Below are positions 48,400 to 59,219 of a stretch of 64,000 nucleotides of DNA, in pieces. A model generated the notes under the pieces. The model worked only from the letters and a program-made list of their open reading frames with translations, searched no databases and was not told the origin of the DNA. The position numbers and the translations under genes are program-made. Numbering within the stretch: the first letter of the stretch is position 1; the number at the start of each line of letters is the position of its first letter. Source of the stretch: Linum tenue (Eukaryota > Streptophyta > Magnoliopsida > Malpighiales > Linaceae); contig CAMGYJ010000008.1 in the NCBI GenBank assembly GCA_946122785.1, positions 60,432,877 to 60,496,876 of the forward strand, written 5' to 3'.

Positions 48400-49790
48400 C
48401 TACTCGAGCCCGGTGAAGTCGATCTAGTCCATGAGGTCGTCAACCCCATCTGCCGGTGGTGGTGGGGGTGTTGAGTGGTCCCACCGGGTGGTCTAGTGGT
48501 GCTCCTCTGGCGGGTGACAGGACTGGAGCAGGTGCTCCTGGTACTCCATCAACCGGCGGCCACGATCCCGCTCTCGCTTGATGAGAGCACCAGTGACTCC
48601 CATTTGAGCCTCCATCCGGTCGAGGCGCTCGTCCACAACCATCATCCTGGACTGGTACTCGGCCTGGTGGGCCGAATACTGCTGGTAGAACTGGACTTGA
48701 TGGTCCATGAGCTGCTGGTTCTGAACTCCGAGCTGCTGGAACTGGAGCCCATCTGCTAGAACTGCTCCGTGAAGAAATCCATCGATGGGCCAGAAGTCAT
48801 CGATGGACCAGAAGGACCGGAGGAGGACTTGCCTCTCACGGGTCTCCGTCGTGGCTGAAGGTCCCCTGGTGGAGAGAGCGGGGGCTTCGGCTCATCAGCA
48901 TCCATGGCCCCGCCATCATCATCATCATCATCATCGGCCTCTTCCTCGCCGGAGTAGTCGTTGTCCTCCTCATCCTCATCCAGATCCTCATCCTCCTCAG
49001 GGGGCAAAGACAGTACATCCACCCAGGAGCGGGTGCCATCAGAAGTCAGGAGGAGTGCATTGTGAAGTACGTCTCGGCTGAGAAAGGTGGAGCCTCCCTA
49101 TGCCGAGGAATCCGTGAGTCCCTCGAAGTCAATCTCGAAGTGACGCGCCAAGCGGGTGATCAGGGGACCACAGAAGAGGTGGTTGGGTTTCCCGTGGCAC
49201 CGAGAGAAGGTGGTAGCCACGAAAGAACTCAAGTGCAGCATGTGCTCCGGGTACCCCATCGAGTACATAGCGTAGAGCACCCGCTTCGGGATCTTGTGCG
49301 ACCCAGTAGCATTGGGGACGATCAAGCGGGTGATGAGCAGGTTCAGGATGTGCCACTGTGGCCTGAGGGTGGAGACGGAAGTCTGGCTGGCGTCAAAGAA
49401 GTCTCCACTGTAGTCGCCCCGAGCTATCTGGCGGTAGAACTCATCCTGGTTCCAGTCCGCCGGGTGCGGGATCTCTTCCTCGTGGTGAGAAGAGGTGGTA
49501 CTGGATCCCCATGGCGTAGGCCAGCCCATCAATGGTCAGCTGCCGTGGCCTGCCACCCAGCCTGAAAGTGACTGCGAGAGAGTCTCGGGCCGCCTTGGGG
49601 TTGTAGTGGTAGGTGGTGTAGAACTCCCACACCAGCTTTGTGTAGGTGGGCTCCTCGATAGTCAGCAACGTCCGCCAATCCCGGTGGCTGATGGCGGTGG
49701 AGATCTCATTCCGCGGGTGGCCTTGTGAAACTGGTCGGCGTAATCCGGGTGCAGGCGCAGGTCCTGCACGAACGGATGGTCGAGTGACAT
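48400..49790 (-). pseudogene. ORF3 of Z (ATHILA family), frameshifted
   Basis: The ATG at 49790 follows a splice acceptor TTTTGCAG (intron 50128-49795). The text runs 'MSLDHPFVQDLRLHPDYADQ', 'LVWEFYTTYHYNP', 'VTFRLGGRPRQLTIDGLAYA' (about 49560), then after a frameshift near 49500 'LLITRLIVPNATGSHKIPKR', 'LHLSSFVATTFSRCHG' and 'FCGPLITRLARHFEIDFEG' (49150), an Asp/Glu-rich part with a (CAT)n run (48917), a stop, and a Gln-rich 'QVQFYQQYSAHQAEYQSRMM' tail ending in acidic residues at 48400. A TAG at 48493-48495 stands where V has TGG. No hydrophobic membrane segment is seen. Confidence 0.75.
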
Positions 49791-50346
49791 GATCCTGCAA
49801 AATCAGCAAACCAAAGGTGGAGCCAAGAAAATACTCGTCAGGACCACAGTATGGGTTCAACACTTCCCCCACACTTAAGGACCACCTAAGCTAACAGTTT
49901 AAGCACAAACGGTTGAATCGCAAGCAACTCAACCGCAATAAAGGCAAGAATCAAACATAACCGACCAATTCAATCACACGGGCAACACACACACGATAGC
50001 CATAGCCATTCATACTCAAGCCATCCCTCACCCTATTCTAATTCAAGCATGCCAGGCAAAACACAGTTCTCGGTCCTAAAATCTATAGTTCGAGTTTCCA
50101 GAAAAAGAACAGCTAACAAGAAACACACCTGGAAACTCAAGGAGAACTGCAGACGAGACGGGAAAAGCGGGTGAGGGACCCAAAATGACGCCCAAAATAA
50201 TCCGGGAAAGTTGTCGGAAAATCGCCGGACGGTCGCCGGAAAAACGGCCGGCGGCGACCAAAGAGGAGAGAGGGCAGAGAAAATGAGAGGAGGAGAGGGG
50301 ATGTTTTGGAAAAAATGAGAGGAGAGAGAGAGGCGGCCGGGGGTTT

Positions 50347-50580
50347 GCTTAAATAGCAAAAATCCCCGGTCGGGGGTTTTGGAAACAGCGTGTTTCAAGT
50401 GTTTGGAAATCCCCGACCTTGAGCCAAAAATACCCGGTCGGGTATTTTTGGGTCAAGGTCGGGAATTTGCCCTTTTGGCGCCCCGTAAGGCAGAAGGGGT
50501 CCCGGTCATGATCCAAAAATACCCGGTCGGGTATTTGTGGCGACGATCGGGTATTTTCCCCTTTCGGCCAAAAAAACACC
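50347..50580 (-). promoter_or_regulatory. Spacer promoter candidate before ORF3 of Z
   Basis: Minus strand: repeated ATACCCGACCGGG / CCCGGTCGGG units (about 50360-50580) followed by CTATTTAAGC, a TATA-like sequence at 50347-50354. The units are those of Z's own LTR (46610-46840). A leader exon then ends at 'gagtttccag/gtgtg' with the donor at 50128. Confidence 0.55.
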
Positions 50581-50780
50581 TTCTCTCAAATTTTCGACCT
50601 CCCCTGCACGAAAACACCAAACCGAGTCAAAACAAACGACCGAACTTCAACACAGACATGCAACTGACTCAACACGACACAAAAACACAGAAAAAAGGGA
50701 AAAAGAAATGCAAACCGTGGTGGGTTTGCCTCCCCACAAGTGCTTCTTTACCGTCTTTTAGCTGGACGCCCATGGTGGAA

Positions 50781-50939
50781 CTAAGAGTCCGCGAGTTCCA
50801 CTACCAACTCCGCACGTTCGACCTCGTCTCCCAAGTAGAGCTTGAGACGATGGCCATTTACTTTAAACGGTTTAGTTTGCGGGTTGGCAATTTCAATCGT
50901 GCCATACGGGAACACCTGTGTGACCGTGAACGGTCCAGA
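50781..50939 (-). pseudogene. Integrase C-terminal remnant of Z
   Basis: Minus strand: '[19 protein letters not shown]', then 'FKVNGHRLKLYLGDEVERAE' to a stop at 50783-50781. It matches the end of V's integrase (58890-59040) residue by residue. It begins immediately after the primer-binding site, so gag, protease, reverse transcriptase, RNase H and the integrase core were removed in one deletion. The conserved post-pol block with 'aagcacttgtggggaggcaaa' follows. Confidence 0.85.
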
Positions 50940-50957
50940 CCCCTGGCAACGGCGCCA
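50940..50957 (-). other. Primer-binding site of Z (tRNA-Asp type)
   Basis: The minus-strand sequence TGGCGCCGTTGCCAGGGG is, apart from one base, the complement of the 3' end of plant tRNA-Asp as used by many Athila/Tat elements. It lies six bases inside the 5' LTR, as expected. V has no such site. Confidence 0.85.
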
Positions 50958-50963
50958 AAAACT

Positions 50964-52546
50964 TGACTCGCTCCTACCGTCACTCTAGAAAATGGCCAAG
51001 TGTAACCACCTCCTAAAGCGTAGTATAGCGGGTTGGGTTTTAATGTCAACCCGGGTCCTAAGTCTGATGACTACTCCGTGAGTTCTTATTATTTAGCAAT
51101 AAAAGTGTAGTGAAGGTCCAAACAAGAGAACAAGCAAAGCAGTTAAAGGTTGTTTTCAAGTTGAGAGAGTTCACCCGGATATGGTTCCCCCTAGACTGCA
51201 GTTAAGCCGGATTGTAATTTACCAAGTTCAATTTCAATGATAGTTATACTGCGGGAGGTTCTTAAACAGTCTGTAGTCTCGACTAAAGGTCTCCAGACCC
51301 TCTCAATCTGAGTCCCCAGCGGGCAACTAACCTCCACCGGAGTAAACAGATTGAGGCCCTAATGAACCAAACCTCCACTACCGAAGTAAATTTGGTACAG
51401 AATAGTGAATTGACTCCTCGACTAAAGTCGTCAATTCACTACCTTCAATCAAGGGTGCTCTATCAACCTAGGCAAATATTCTCTTTCTAGGTTAAAGCAG
51501 AAACAACAGGAATTTGATCAGGATTGATGCTTATATAATGATTCATGGAGTAATTAAGTAACCACCCATGTCATGTACGTCCACCATTAATTGTCCATCT
51601 TGCCGCAACTTCTTCTTCAAATTAGAACACGTGCATCAATCCAGTTGCGAGCATAATTTGATCCTTCAAGAATGCTCCTAATTGATTCTTATATCTTTCT
51701 ATTTGAACCTTCATTTTTGGACCACGAGAATTAAATATCGTGCTAGTCAATATTGCATCATTCCTCATTTGAATATACTCATATCACTGAATTCGTACTT
51801 GGGTTCATACAATCAAACCTAACATACAAATCTAGGGTTCTTCATACCCAGGTGAATAAGAAAGTTACTCCATAGAGAGAGACGGGAAATCTAGCTCAGA
51901 TGTGGAAACCATACTGTTAAGGATGAGATTCTGCTTTCGGCACTCAATCAGCTCTTCTCCAAACTCAAGTCGGGCTCCAATGGTGATGGAGATCGATCTA
52001 AGGCACTTGAAGAATCAGGTTCGTCACTTTCTCTCTCTAGGTATACGCTTTGTCTCTCTAAAACTCAGAACCCTTCACTATTGCACTTTTTTCCCTTAAG
52101 AAGCTGTCAATCGCGATCCCCGGTCTGAATACCCGGTCAGGTATTTTAGGCGGAGACCGGGGATTCTTAAAACACACCGTCGAGCCGTCGAGGACAGGGG
52201 GTTAATCCCCGATCAAGGTCAAGAATACCTGACCGGGGATTTAAGCTTCACGACCAGGCCCCCTTCTGCTTCTCAGACTCCCAAAAGTCCTTTTCCCTGG
52301 TCTGCTCCGATTAATACCCGGCCGGGTATTTTTGCTCATGGCCGGGTATTTTGCCCCTCCAGCACACTTCAACTCAAACGTGCTCCTTTCGACCCGAAAC
52401 TCATTTCTTCGCCTCGATTTCAACGCCAAGCCCTGAAATATGACATAAATGCACAACCTAGCGTGAAATCGGATTAAAACACGAGAATCAACATATCAAG
52501 CGGCTCAAGAATAAGGGTAAAAACATGTGCAATCAACGGTCTATCA
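50964..52546 (-). repeat. 5' LTR of Z (1583 bp)
   Basis: Colinear with the 3' LTR except for a 236-bp insert-like difference (51531-51766). The motif cluster is at about 52110-52350. It begins TGATAGACCG on the minus strand and ends next to the primer-binding site, with six bases between. Confidence 0.9.
51531..51766 (-). other. Extra segment in Z's 5' LTR, possibly a hAT transposase fragment
   Basis: The 3' LTR has only about 20 unrelated bases here. On the minus strand one frame reads 'MKVQIERYKNQLGAFLKDQ' and, past a stop, 'EEEVAARWTINGG', which loosely resembles the region before the C-terminal dimerisation domain of hAT transposases. The match is weak. It could have arrived by gene conversion with another LTR or by filler DNA at a break. 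Confidence 0.35.
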
Positions 52547-54399
52547 ACATTCGATTTCATCAAGAATGGGCAAATGAAAAAGTTTCACCATGTTCACAAA
52601 TCAATGAAAGTCTCGACCGGACTACTCACCAACCACAGCTAACCATTCATAGAACTCAAGTCCAAGGAATAGACAGCGGGGCAACATAGGTTCTCACCTG
52701 GGTAAAATATGAAAATGCAAAATAAGAATGAATCACTCACTCTCGACTAGTGGGGTCAGGACCTTTTTTTGGTGCAAAAGATGTGCACAATCATCAACAC
52801 TCAGCCCTATCGTCTCTCCACCATGGTGTCAATCTCTAAATGCTAGAGTTCACGGGACAATTGTCATCACTAGCTTGTCCGGAGGTCTTAGACACTGGGT
52901 TCAAATGACTAGCAATTGTCTTGGACATGGGGAAAAGGATTTTTGGGTGGTGGCAAACATGGCATGAGGTCCTACATCTTCAACCTCAAACCCAAGGTTT
53001 TATGGTGTCGACTAAGAACCTTTCCTACAAACAACGACCACTAGCATCAGCCAAAAACCACACTTCCCTTCTTCCAACCCACTACCAATCACGAACTACA
53101 TTCAACCACACTTCTTCGGCCCATCTTACTATTCACATTTCAAACCTAGTAGTGAATGAGGTTATCAAACAATTTAGGTGTTTCAATGGCTTGAGTGCCA
53201 AGAAACCGTTTCTAGAGCATACACTTAGACTTTTGTGGCCACTCTCTACTTTTATTTACCCCGTTTTATTACCTCTTTTTTGTTTCTTTTTGTTCTTTGT
53301 TTCTTTTCCTCTTTTTTTCCCGAGAGGGGTACTAGAGAGCTAAACACATGCCACATATTTCATTTAACGAACAATGCTCTCCTTTTAAGAACTTCCCTCC
53401 AACACTACCTTCTCGTTTCTAGCGAAAATCATGCAAAACCACCTATGTAGAACCTCAATGGAGCTCAAAAGCAAGAAATCTGAAATACAAGGATGACTCA
53501 CACTTTGACATGAAGAAAGGATGGGTGGGGTCGTTCTTTCAATCATGATTAAGCTCAATCAAGCATGAAGCTCCTAGCATTAGAACGACCCCCAAAGTCA
53601 CATGGCTCAAAGGGGTTGACTAGGAGATAAAATATTTCGGGACAATCAATTTTTGGGCGTGGACTAATCCTATGCTTCCATCATACTCACTAGTGACAAT
53701 GGTGAATGTTACTCACCATGGCGAGAGGAATCTATCACACATGAAAAAAAACGATTGACACAAAACTCACATGGCTACTTAGCCGCCCAATCATCTATTC
53801 CAATTTCAAAAATTCAATGCATGGCAATTGTAATCAAGAAGTAACCAAGTCAAGACATACATTCATTCAAGCACACATGAGAACTAAGCTTTTGCACAAC
53901 CCTAATGCATTCTCAGTCGTCATAATAGGATGCACTCGATTGCAGGCAACAATTCAAGATTGATGTCAAATAAGCATGAGATTCACCCACCAACCAGCCA
54001 TTTTGATCATGCATTGCTTGGAGCCCTCAAATTTTTCAAATTTGGGCATATATCAAGGCTCCAAGCATTCATCACACACACAAGAATAGTAATAAACTAC
54101 CCCCCCCCACACACACACACATACTTAAGCTTGACATTGCCCTCAATGGCGTAAAATAGGGGATAGAACGATGTTACCGCATGGCTTGGTGAATGAAAGT
54201 TGGAGAAATTCTCGAGATAGGATGTTTGAGTTCAAAGGAGAAACAAAACAAAACACAAACACATTCTCTCTCGAGGCGAGGTTATTACACATAACAAAGT
54301 TTCACAATACGATTTAAAATAAATAACTCACAAGGTACTAGTTCGTGCACTAATTAAGGAGAAAAAAAAACTAAAAAGAAAAAGAGTTTAGAGTTTGCA

Positions 54400-54877
54400 A
54401 GTGGAGAAGTGGGGCTAAAGAAATAAGCTCTGCCACATGTCTCCCTTGACGGCTACTTCGTCGTGGCAAGCTCACTCCTCGTCATCCAACATGACGCTTT
54501 GACCTCGAGCCATCCTCTCTACGATATCGATGATGCAGTTGAGCAGAGCAGTGACTCCCACATAATGTGCCTCGAGGCGATCCACTCGCTCCTCGAGGTG
54601 GAGTCCCGAGGTAGAGGGTCCGACCCTGATGATGATGGTGGTGCTGCAGTGCGCCGGCGACGGCCGGGAGCTCTGGTGGGTGGCTGCTCCTGGGGAGGAA
54701 CCTCTGGATCAGGCTACTCCACGTAGGTTGTACTCCTCTTACTCCCCTGAATGACGTTGGAGAAAATGGAGTAGAACTCCATGCAGAGCTCTCGGTAGAT
54801 AAGCTTGTCCATTGCCAGCAGTTGCCTCCACTAGGGGTTACTGAGGACCCCTAACATTGCTGCCCGACATCTGAGCA
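54400..54877 (-). pseudogene. ORF3 remnant of Y
   Basis: The minus-strand text near 54780-54880 matches X's ORF3 around 43070-43150 (compare 'actccatgcagagctc' with 'actccacgcagagctc'), followed by the Asp-rich C-terminal region near 54630. It runs directly into the LTR end at 54878 with no 5' part of the element between them. Confidence 0.6.
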
Positions 54878-55495
54878 TGACTCTCACGAAACTACACCAC
54901 AAATTAATCCCGACTAGAGCCCAAGTTTTTAAACTCTAGCCGGGTGCAGTACAGAGCAAGTATTTAAATTGTCAACCCGGGCCGATCCATGTACCCCTAC
55001 TTCAATCGCTTAGGTTGTTATCTAGCAAAAAACTTTTGGGTTTATAACTAATGGAACTACAAACTAAACTAGCAAGGAAGAGTAATAAAGGAAAACTCTA
55101 ACTAAGGGAGCTTAACCCAGGATTTGCTTCCATCTAACTAGCTACCATGACTCTTTCGATTGAATGGAGTCGTGTGGCATAGGTGGTTGTGAACCGCGGG
55201 GGTGAGCAACTAGTGATCAATCTGTCACGACATCAATTCACTAGTGATCGAAATGTCACGAGATCGATCCACTCACCAAGTCTAGGGGAACCGCTAGGAG
55301 GAGCAACTAGAGATCAATTTGTCACCGGATGGATTCGCTAGAGATCGATTTGTCACGGGATTGATCCTCTCACTCAGGCTCTAGTGGTTGCCTAGATCAA
55401 TCACAACCAACCTAGATGCAAACTGGTAACCGCGTACCGCAGAGGGATGCAAATGTGGTCGGAGACCATAATCTCAATTTCTAAACTGAGGTAAG
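54878..55495 (-). repeat. LTR fragment of Y, interrupted by V
   Basis: Aligns with the first 600 or so bases of the solo LTR at 4945. It contains a local four-fold repeat of CTAG(A/T)GATC...TGTCAC at about 55205-55360 that the other copies lack. V's LTR starts at 55496; GTAAG (55491-55495) would be one half of V's target duplication. Confidence 0.7.
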
Positions 55496-56913
55496 TGATA
55501 GACCGTTATTTACACATGTTTATACCCTCGTTCTTACACCGTTTGAGGTGTTGATTCTCGTGTTTTAGGCCGATTTCACGCTAGGTTGTGCTTTTTTGTG
55601 ATATTTCAGGTCCTAGTACGTGGATGGAGGCTTGGGAGCGAGTCTAGGGTCGATTGGACGAAGATCGGACGAATGGCGAGGTTTCAAGGAAGCTGCACGG
55701 GCAGACCATAGCATCACACGGCCGTGCGAAGGACAAGCCAGGTCGTGTGGAATTGTGCGAGAGCACGCACGGGCAACCCATGAATTTACACGGCCGTGCA
55801 ACGTGCAACCCTGGCCGTGTGATCTTTGCCGAGGCCGAGCACGGGCAGACTGGAAATCCACACGGCCGTGCACCCTGGCCGTGTGAGAAGCCTGAGGATC
55901 GAACTAAACCACACGCTGTGTTTTGAGCCGCACTGCCAAGTGGGTGAGTCACACGGCCGTGTGGCCTGGCCGTGCGAGTCGGGAAATCATGGTTTTAGAG
56001 CCTATTCCGAGCCAAAAGTGGGAGAATCGTTTTTTCAGAGCAGAAACAGAGCCCTAGAGAGAGAAAGTACGAAGAACACATCCTAGAAGCTATCTTAGAG
56101 CTGGGTTTCACCGAATCGAGCTTGGAGGTCGTCATAGGAGTGGAAATCATCATCCCGTAGCAGATCTTCCTCATCATTATGAGTATGACTACTCCGATTT
56201 CTGTTTTCTCTTCTCTCTCTATGGAGTAGAACCCTTCTCTCACTTGGGTATGAAGAACCCTAGTTCCTGGTGTTAGGGATTTGATTGTAATGACTTGGGA
56301 TGATATTACTGTTTGATTATAAACGAATGATGCATGTTTATTGAATTGATTGGAGTCTGATCAGCTTTTCTCAATTTCTGCTGCAACCTGAGATAGATAG
56401 AATCTGATTAGGTTGTTAGAGCTTCTTCATTCGATAGTAGGAGATTGGCTATACGAGAGTTAGCCAGTTTACTGCTTTGTACTGGAATTCAATTCCAGTA
56501 GTGGAGTTCTGTGTTCATAGCCTCAGCTTTCTATCTCGGTGAAGACTAGTCGTCTGCCGGGTAGTTAGACTGAGAGGGCTTGGTCAACTTAAGAGATTCC
56601 AAGCTACTGTCGGATCTTCCGCAGTCTAATCAACAGTAAATCAACCCAGGGAATTACAATTGAACCTAACTAAGGGGCTAGGGGGACTCAATCCCGAGTG
56701 ACTCTTTCTTGACTTTGAAAACCGAACAATTTACTGTTTTCTTACTGCTTTTGCTTTTAAACAACAATCACTCGAATTAGGTTGCTAGATAATAGAGAAT
56801 CACGGAGTAAGCAGTAGATCTAGACCCCGGGTTGATAATATAACTTGCCTGTTACTGCATTCCCGGACTGCGATTACACTTGGTCGCAGTTTGGTGTTGT
56901 GTTTTGGCGTGTC
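55496..56913 (+). repeat. 5' LTR of V
   Basis: Starts TGATAGACCG. The palindrome CACGGCCGTG occurs exactly four times (55717, 55789, 55861, 55952), interspersed with CCTGGCCGTG halves. It ends near 56913 at 'gcgtgtct', judged by W's 'gcgtgtca'. It shares 'gcagtagatctagaccccggg' with W. I see no clear TATA box downstream of the cluster in this LTR. Confidence 0.85.
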
Positions 56914-56980
56914 TCTAAAGGTGCTACTGGCTGCGGAGGAGGCGCTAACACAGCTGCAGTTAGAAGAAGAGGAAGAAGAG

Positions 56981-58297
56981 ATGGGTGATCCAGAGAACCG
57001 TGCTGTGATCCCCGAGGAGCAGACCATGGGATCCTATTGGACCGCTAGGGCTGCAGACATGAGGTCACCCATTCAACACCCTCATGTCCCAGCCAACAAC
57101 TTTGAGGTGAGCACCTCAGTGATCACCATGCTGCGCGGTTCAGTGGTGTTCCGTGGTAAGGAGGGAGAGTGCCCTCGATCACATCTCAGGCGATTCCACG
57201 AGCTCATCGATGGAATCAAGATCAATGGGGTACCAGCAGATGCCATCCAGCTGAGGTACTTCCCATTCACTCTGGAGGGGCAAGCCAAGGAGTGGCTAGA
57301 CACTCGACTTCCTGGCTCCATCACCACGTTCGCCAACCTGGCGGACAAGTTCCTCACCCGCTACCATCCTCCATCCAAGACAGCTGACCTGCAGAAGCAA
57401 ATTACACATTTTGCTCAGGATGAGGATGAGACCTTTAGGGATGCTTGGGAGAGATACACCAGTCTTTTTCTCAGGTGTCCCAATCATGGTTTCAATGATG
57501 CATTCAAGGTGGGAACCTTCTATCACGCCCTCTTCCCGGAGGACAAGCAGCTGATTGATTCGGTTTGTGGCGGGAACATGTTGACTAAAACCCCGCCACA
57601 GCTGAATCAACTCTTTGAAGAGATGGCGGAGAAAGGGTACGACTGGGGCACTGCCAGGAGATTGAGACGAGCACCAGGACGGGGTGTGCATGCTGTGGGC
57701 ACCCAGTCATCTGATTTGGTGCAGGTGGTATCGAAGCTGGTTCCAGCTATCGATCGTTCTGGTTTGATTGCAGGTACAGGGCAGCCGCAGGCTATGCACT
57801 GCCAGTGGTGTGAGAGCTCTCATCACACCGTGGAGGACTGTCAGGCGATGAGGGAGTCGTCTACTCCCCAGGAGCAGGTGGACTTCATCGGGAATGCCAG
57901 GCGTTTCGACCCCTACAGCAACACCTATAACGAGGGGTGGCGCCGTGTCATGGAGCATGAGATGGGAGACATCCTGTCTCACTGTCACGAGGGACCCACT
58001 GGAGGTCATCATGGAGGAAACCGCACGGCGCAGAAGGTGCTACAGTCGGGCTTCTATTGGCCCTCGCTCTTCAAGGATGCCGACACCTTCGCACGACAGT
58101 GCGACCGCTGCCAAAGGTCAGGTAACATATCTCTGTTATTTGTGAAATTTTTGATGTTTGGGGTATCGATTTCATGGGCCCATTCCCTCCATCTTTTGGC
58201 AATCTGTACATATTGGTTGCAGTGGACTACGTCTCGAGGTGGGCAGAAGCTCAAGCCATGCCCACCAATGATGCAAGACGGGTCTGCTCATTTCTGA
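56981..58297 (+). pseudogene. gag fused to integrase zinc-binding domain (V)
   Basis: From the ATG at 56981 (the frame is open from 56891, but that lies in the LTR) the product has a Retrotrans_gag domain with 'HLRRFHELIDGIKINGV', 'QAKEWLDTRLPGSI', 'FLTRYHPPSKT' and 'WERYTSLFLRCPNHGF', then a knuckle CQWCESSHHTVEDC (CX2CX4HX4C, near 57810). At about 57938, after 'PYSNTYNEGWR', it passes in frame into the H2C2 domain of integrase ('CHEGPTGGHHGGNRTAQ' ... 'CDRCQRSGN'). About 3 kb of protease, RT and RNase H coding DNA is therefore absent. At 58130 a small deletion shifts the frame, and the end to 58297 is out-of-frame text. Gag would form particles; the fusion is probably not useful. Confidence 0.85.
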
Positions 58298-59040
58298 AGC
58301 AGCTGTTCTCCCGGTTCGGGACACCTCGCGCCATTATTAGTGATAGAGGAACCCATTTTCAGGGGCAATTCACTAAACTCCTCTCTCGCTATGGCGTTAA
58401 GCATCAGGTGTCGGTGGCCTACCATCCCCAGTCAAATGGGCAGGCCGAGCTGACGAACCGGGAGTTAAAACGCATAATTGAAAAGACGGTGGATCAGTCT
58501 CGCAAGGATTGGTCCACCAAGCTCGATGATGCTCTCTAGGCGTATAGGACTGCCTATAAGAACCCGATTGGCACTTCTCCCTATAGGCTTGTCTATGGGA
58601 AGGCGTGCCATTTGCCGGTAGAGCTAGAGCACAAGGCCTTCTGGGCCATTAAGCTGCTAAACATGGATTTGAGTGTTGCAGGTACAGAACGTAAGTTGCA
58701 GCTGCTGGAGTTGGAGGAGTGGCGTTACCACGCCTACGAGAACACCCTGCTCTACAAAGAGCGCACCAAGCGTCTCCACGACGCTAGGTTGAGGGGCCCG
58801 AAGGAGTTTCAGGTAGGTGATCGTGTTTTGCTCTTTAATGCACGCCTGAAACTCTTTCCGGGCAAGCTCCGTTCGAGGTGGTCGGGTCCCTTCACGGTGA
58901 CCCAAGTTTTCCCGCATGGTGCGGTGGAGATCAGCAATGCTCAAACCGAGCCATTCAAGGTGAATGGCCACCTCCTAAAGTTGTACTTGGGAGGTGCTGT
59001 CGAGCGCGCAGAGCTGCTGATCAAGCTCGAGGACCCTTAG
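58150..59040 (+). pseudogene. Integrase core and C-terminus of V
   Basis: A new frame continues '[16 protein letters not shown]' (first catalytic Asp near 58167), '[17 protein letters not shown]' (second Asp, about 58341) and '[15 protein letters not shown]' (Glu, about 58449). The DDE triad is thus intact. A TAG at 58537-58539 stands where relatives have Trp ('DALWAYR'). The text then goes on in frame through '[20 protein letters not shown]' to '[13 protein letters not shown]' and a stop at 59040. The post-pol block 'aagcgcttgtggggaggtaac' follows. Confidence 0.85.
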
Positions 59041-59219
59041 TTCCTCTACTGGCGTCCAGCTAAAAGACGGTAAAGAAGCGCTTGTGGGGAGGTAACCCCA
59101 CCGAGGTTTGCATTTTCTTACTCTTTTTCCTTTGATTTTTGGTGTTTTTGAGTCTTGAGACGTTGATCCAGAGTCATGTGTCGGTTTCTGAGTGAAAACA
59201 GGTTGAAATCGGGGCTCCA

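Larger units (their letters stand above)
45689..52546 (-). mobile_element. Athila-type element Z, deletion derivative, complete between both LTRs
   Basis: Minus strand: 5' LTR 52546-50964, primer-binding site 50957-50940, directly joined to the last 52 or so codons of integrase (50939-50781), spacer promoter candidate, leader intron 50128-49795, broken ORF3 49790-48400, 3' region, polypurine tract 47052-47040, 3' LTR 47035-45689. Target duplication ACATT at 45684-45688 and 52547-52551. The host sequence is element Y; the related X has the unbroken site 'acaaatgacattcgagg' near 40427. It encodes no reverse transcriptase, so any mobility relied on other elements. Confidence 0.9.
44681..55495 (-). 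mobile_element. Athila-type element Y, split by Z and V
   Basis: Minus-strand pieces: LTR fragment 55495-54878 (ends TGACTC at 54878), ORF3 remnant 54877-54400, 3' region 54165-52547, then 45688-45507 on the far side of Z, polypurine tract 45507-45520, and a truncated 3' LTR 45506-44681. That LTR lacks about 200 bases at its end and also the TATA box and palindrome cluster seen in X. No primer-binding site, gag or pol remains between the right LTR and ORF3. V inserted at 55495, so the rest of the right LTR should lie beyond the window. Confidence 0.7.

Noticed and set aside
48911..48935. (CAT)n run as an independent microsatellite feature
   Set aside because: It encodes the Asp-rich part of Z's ORF3 on the minus strand; length variation is possible but not shown here.
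50379..50966. 195-codon plus-strand open frame
   Set aside because: It runs antisense through Z's palindrome spacer and integrase remnant; the minus strand explains the sequence.
55690..55980. CACGGCCGTG array as a CRISPR-like array
   Set aside because: Spacing is irregular, spacers are not unique, the repeat is a 10-bp palindrome, and the setting is a plant LTR.
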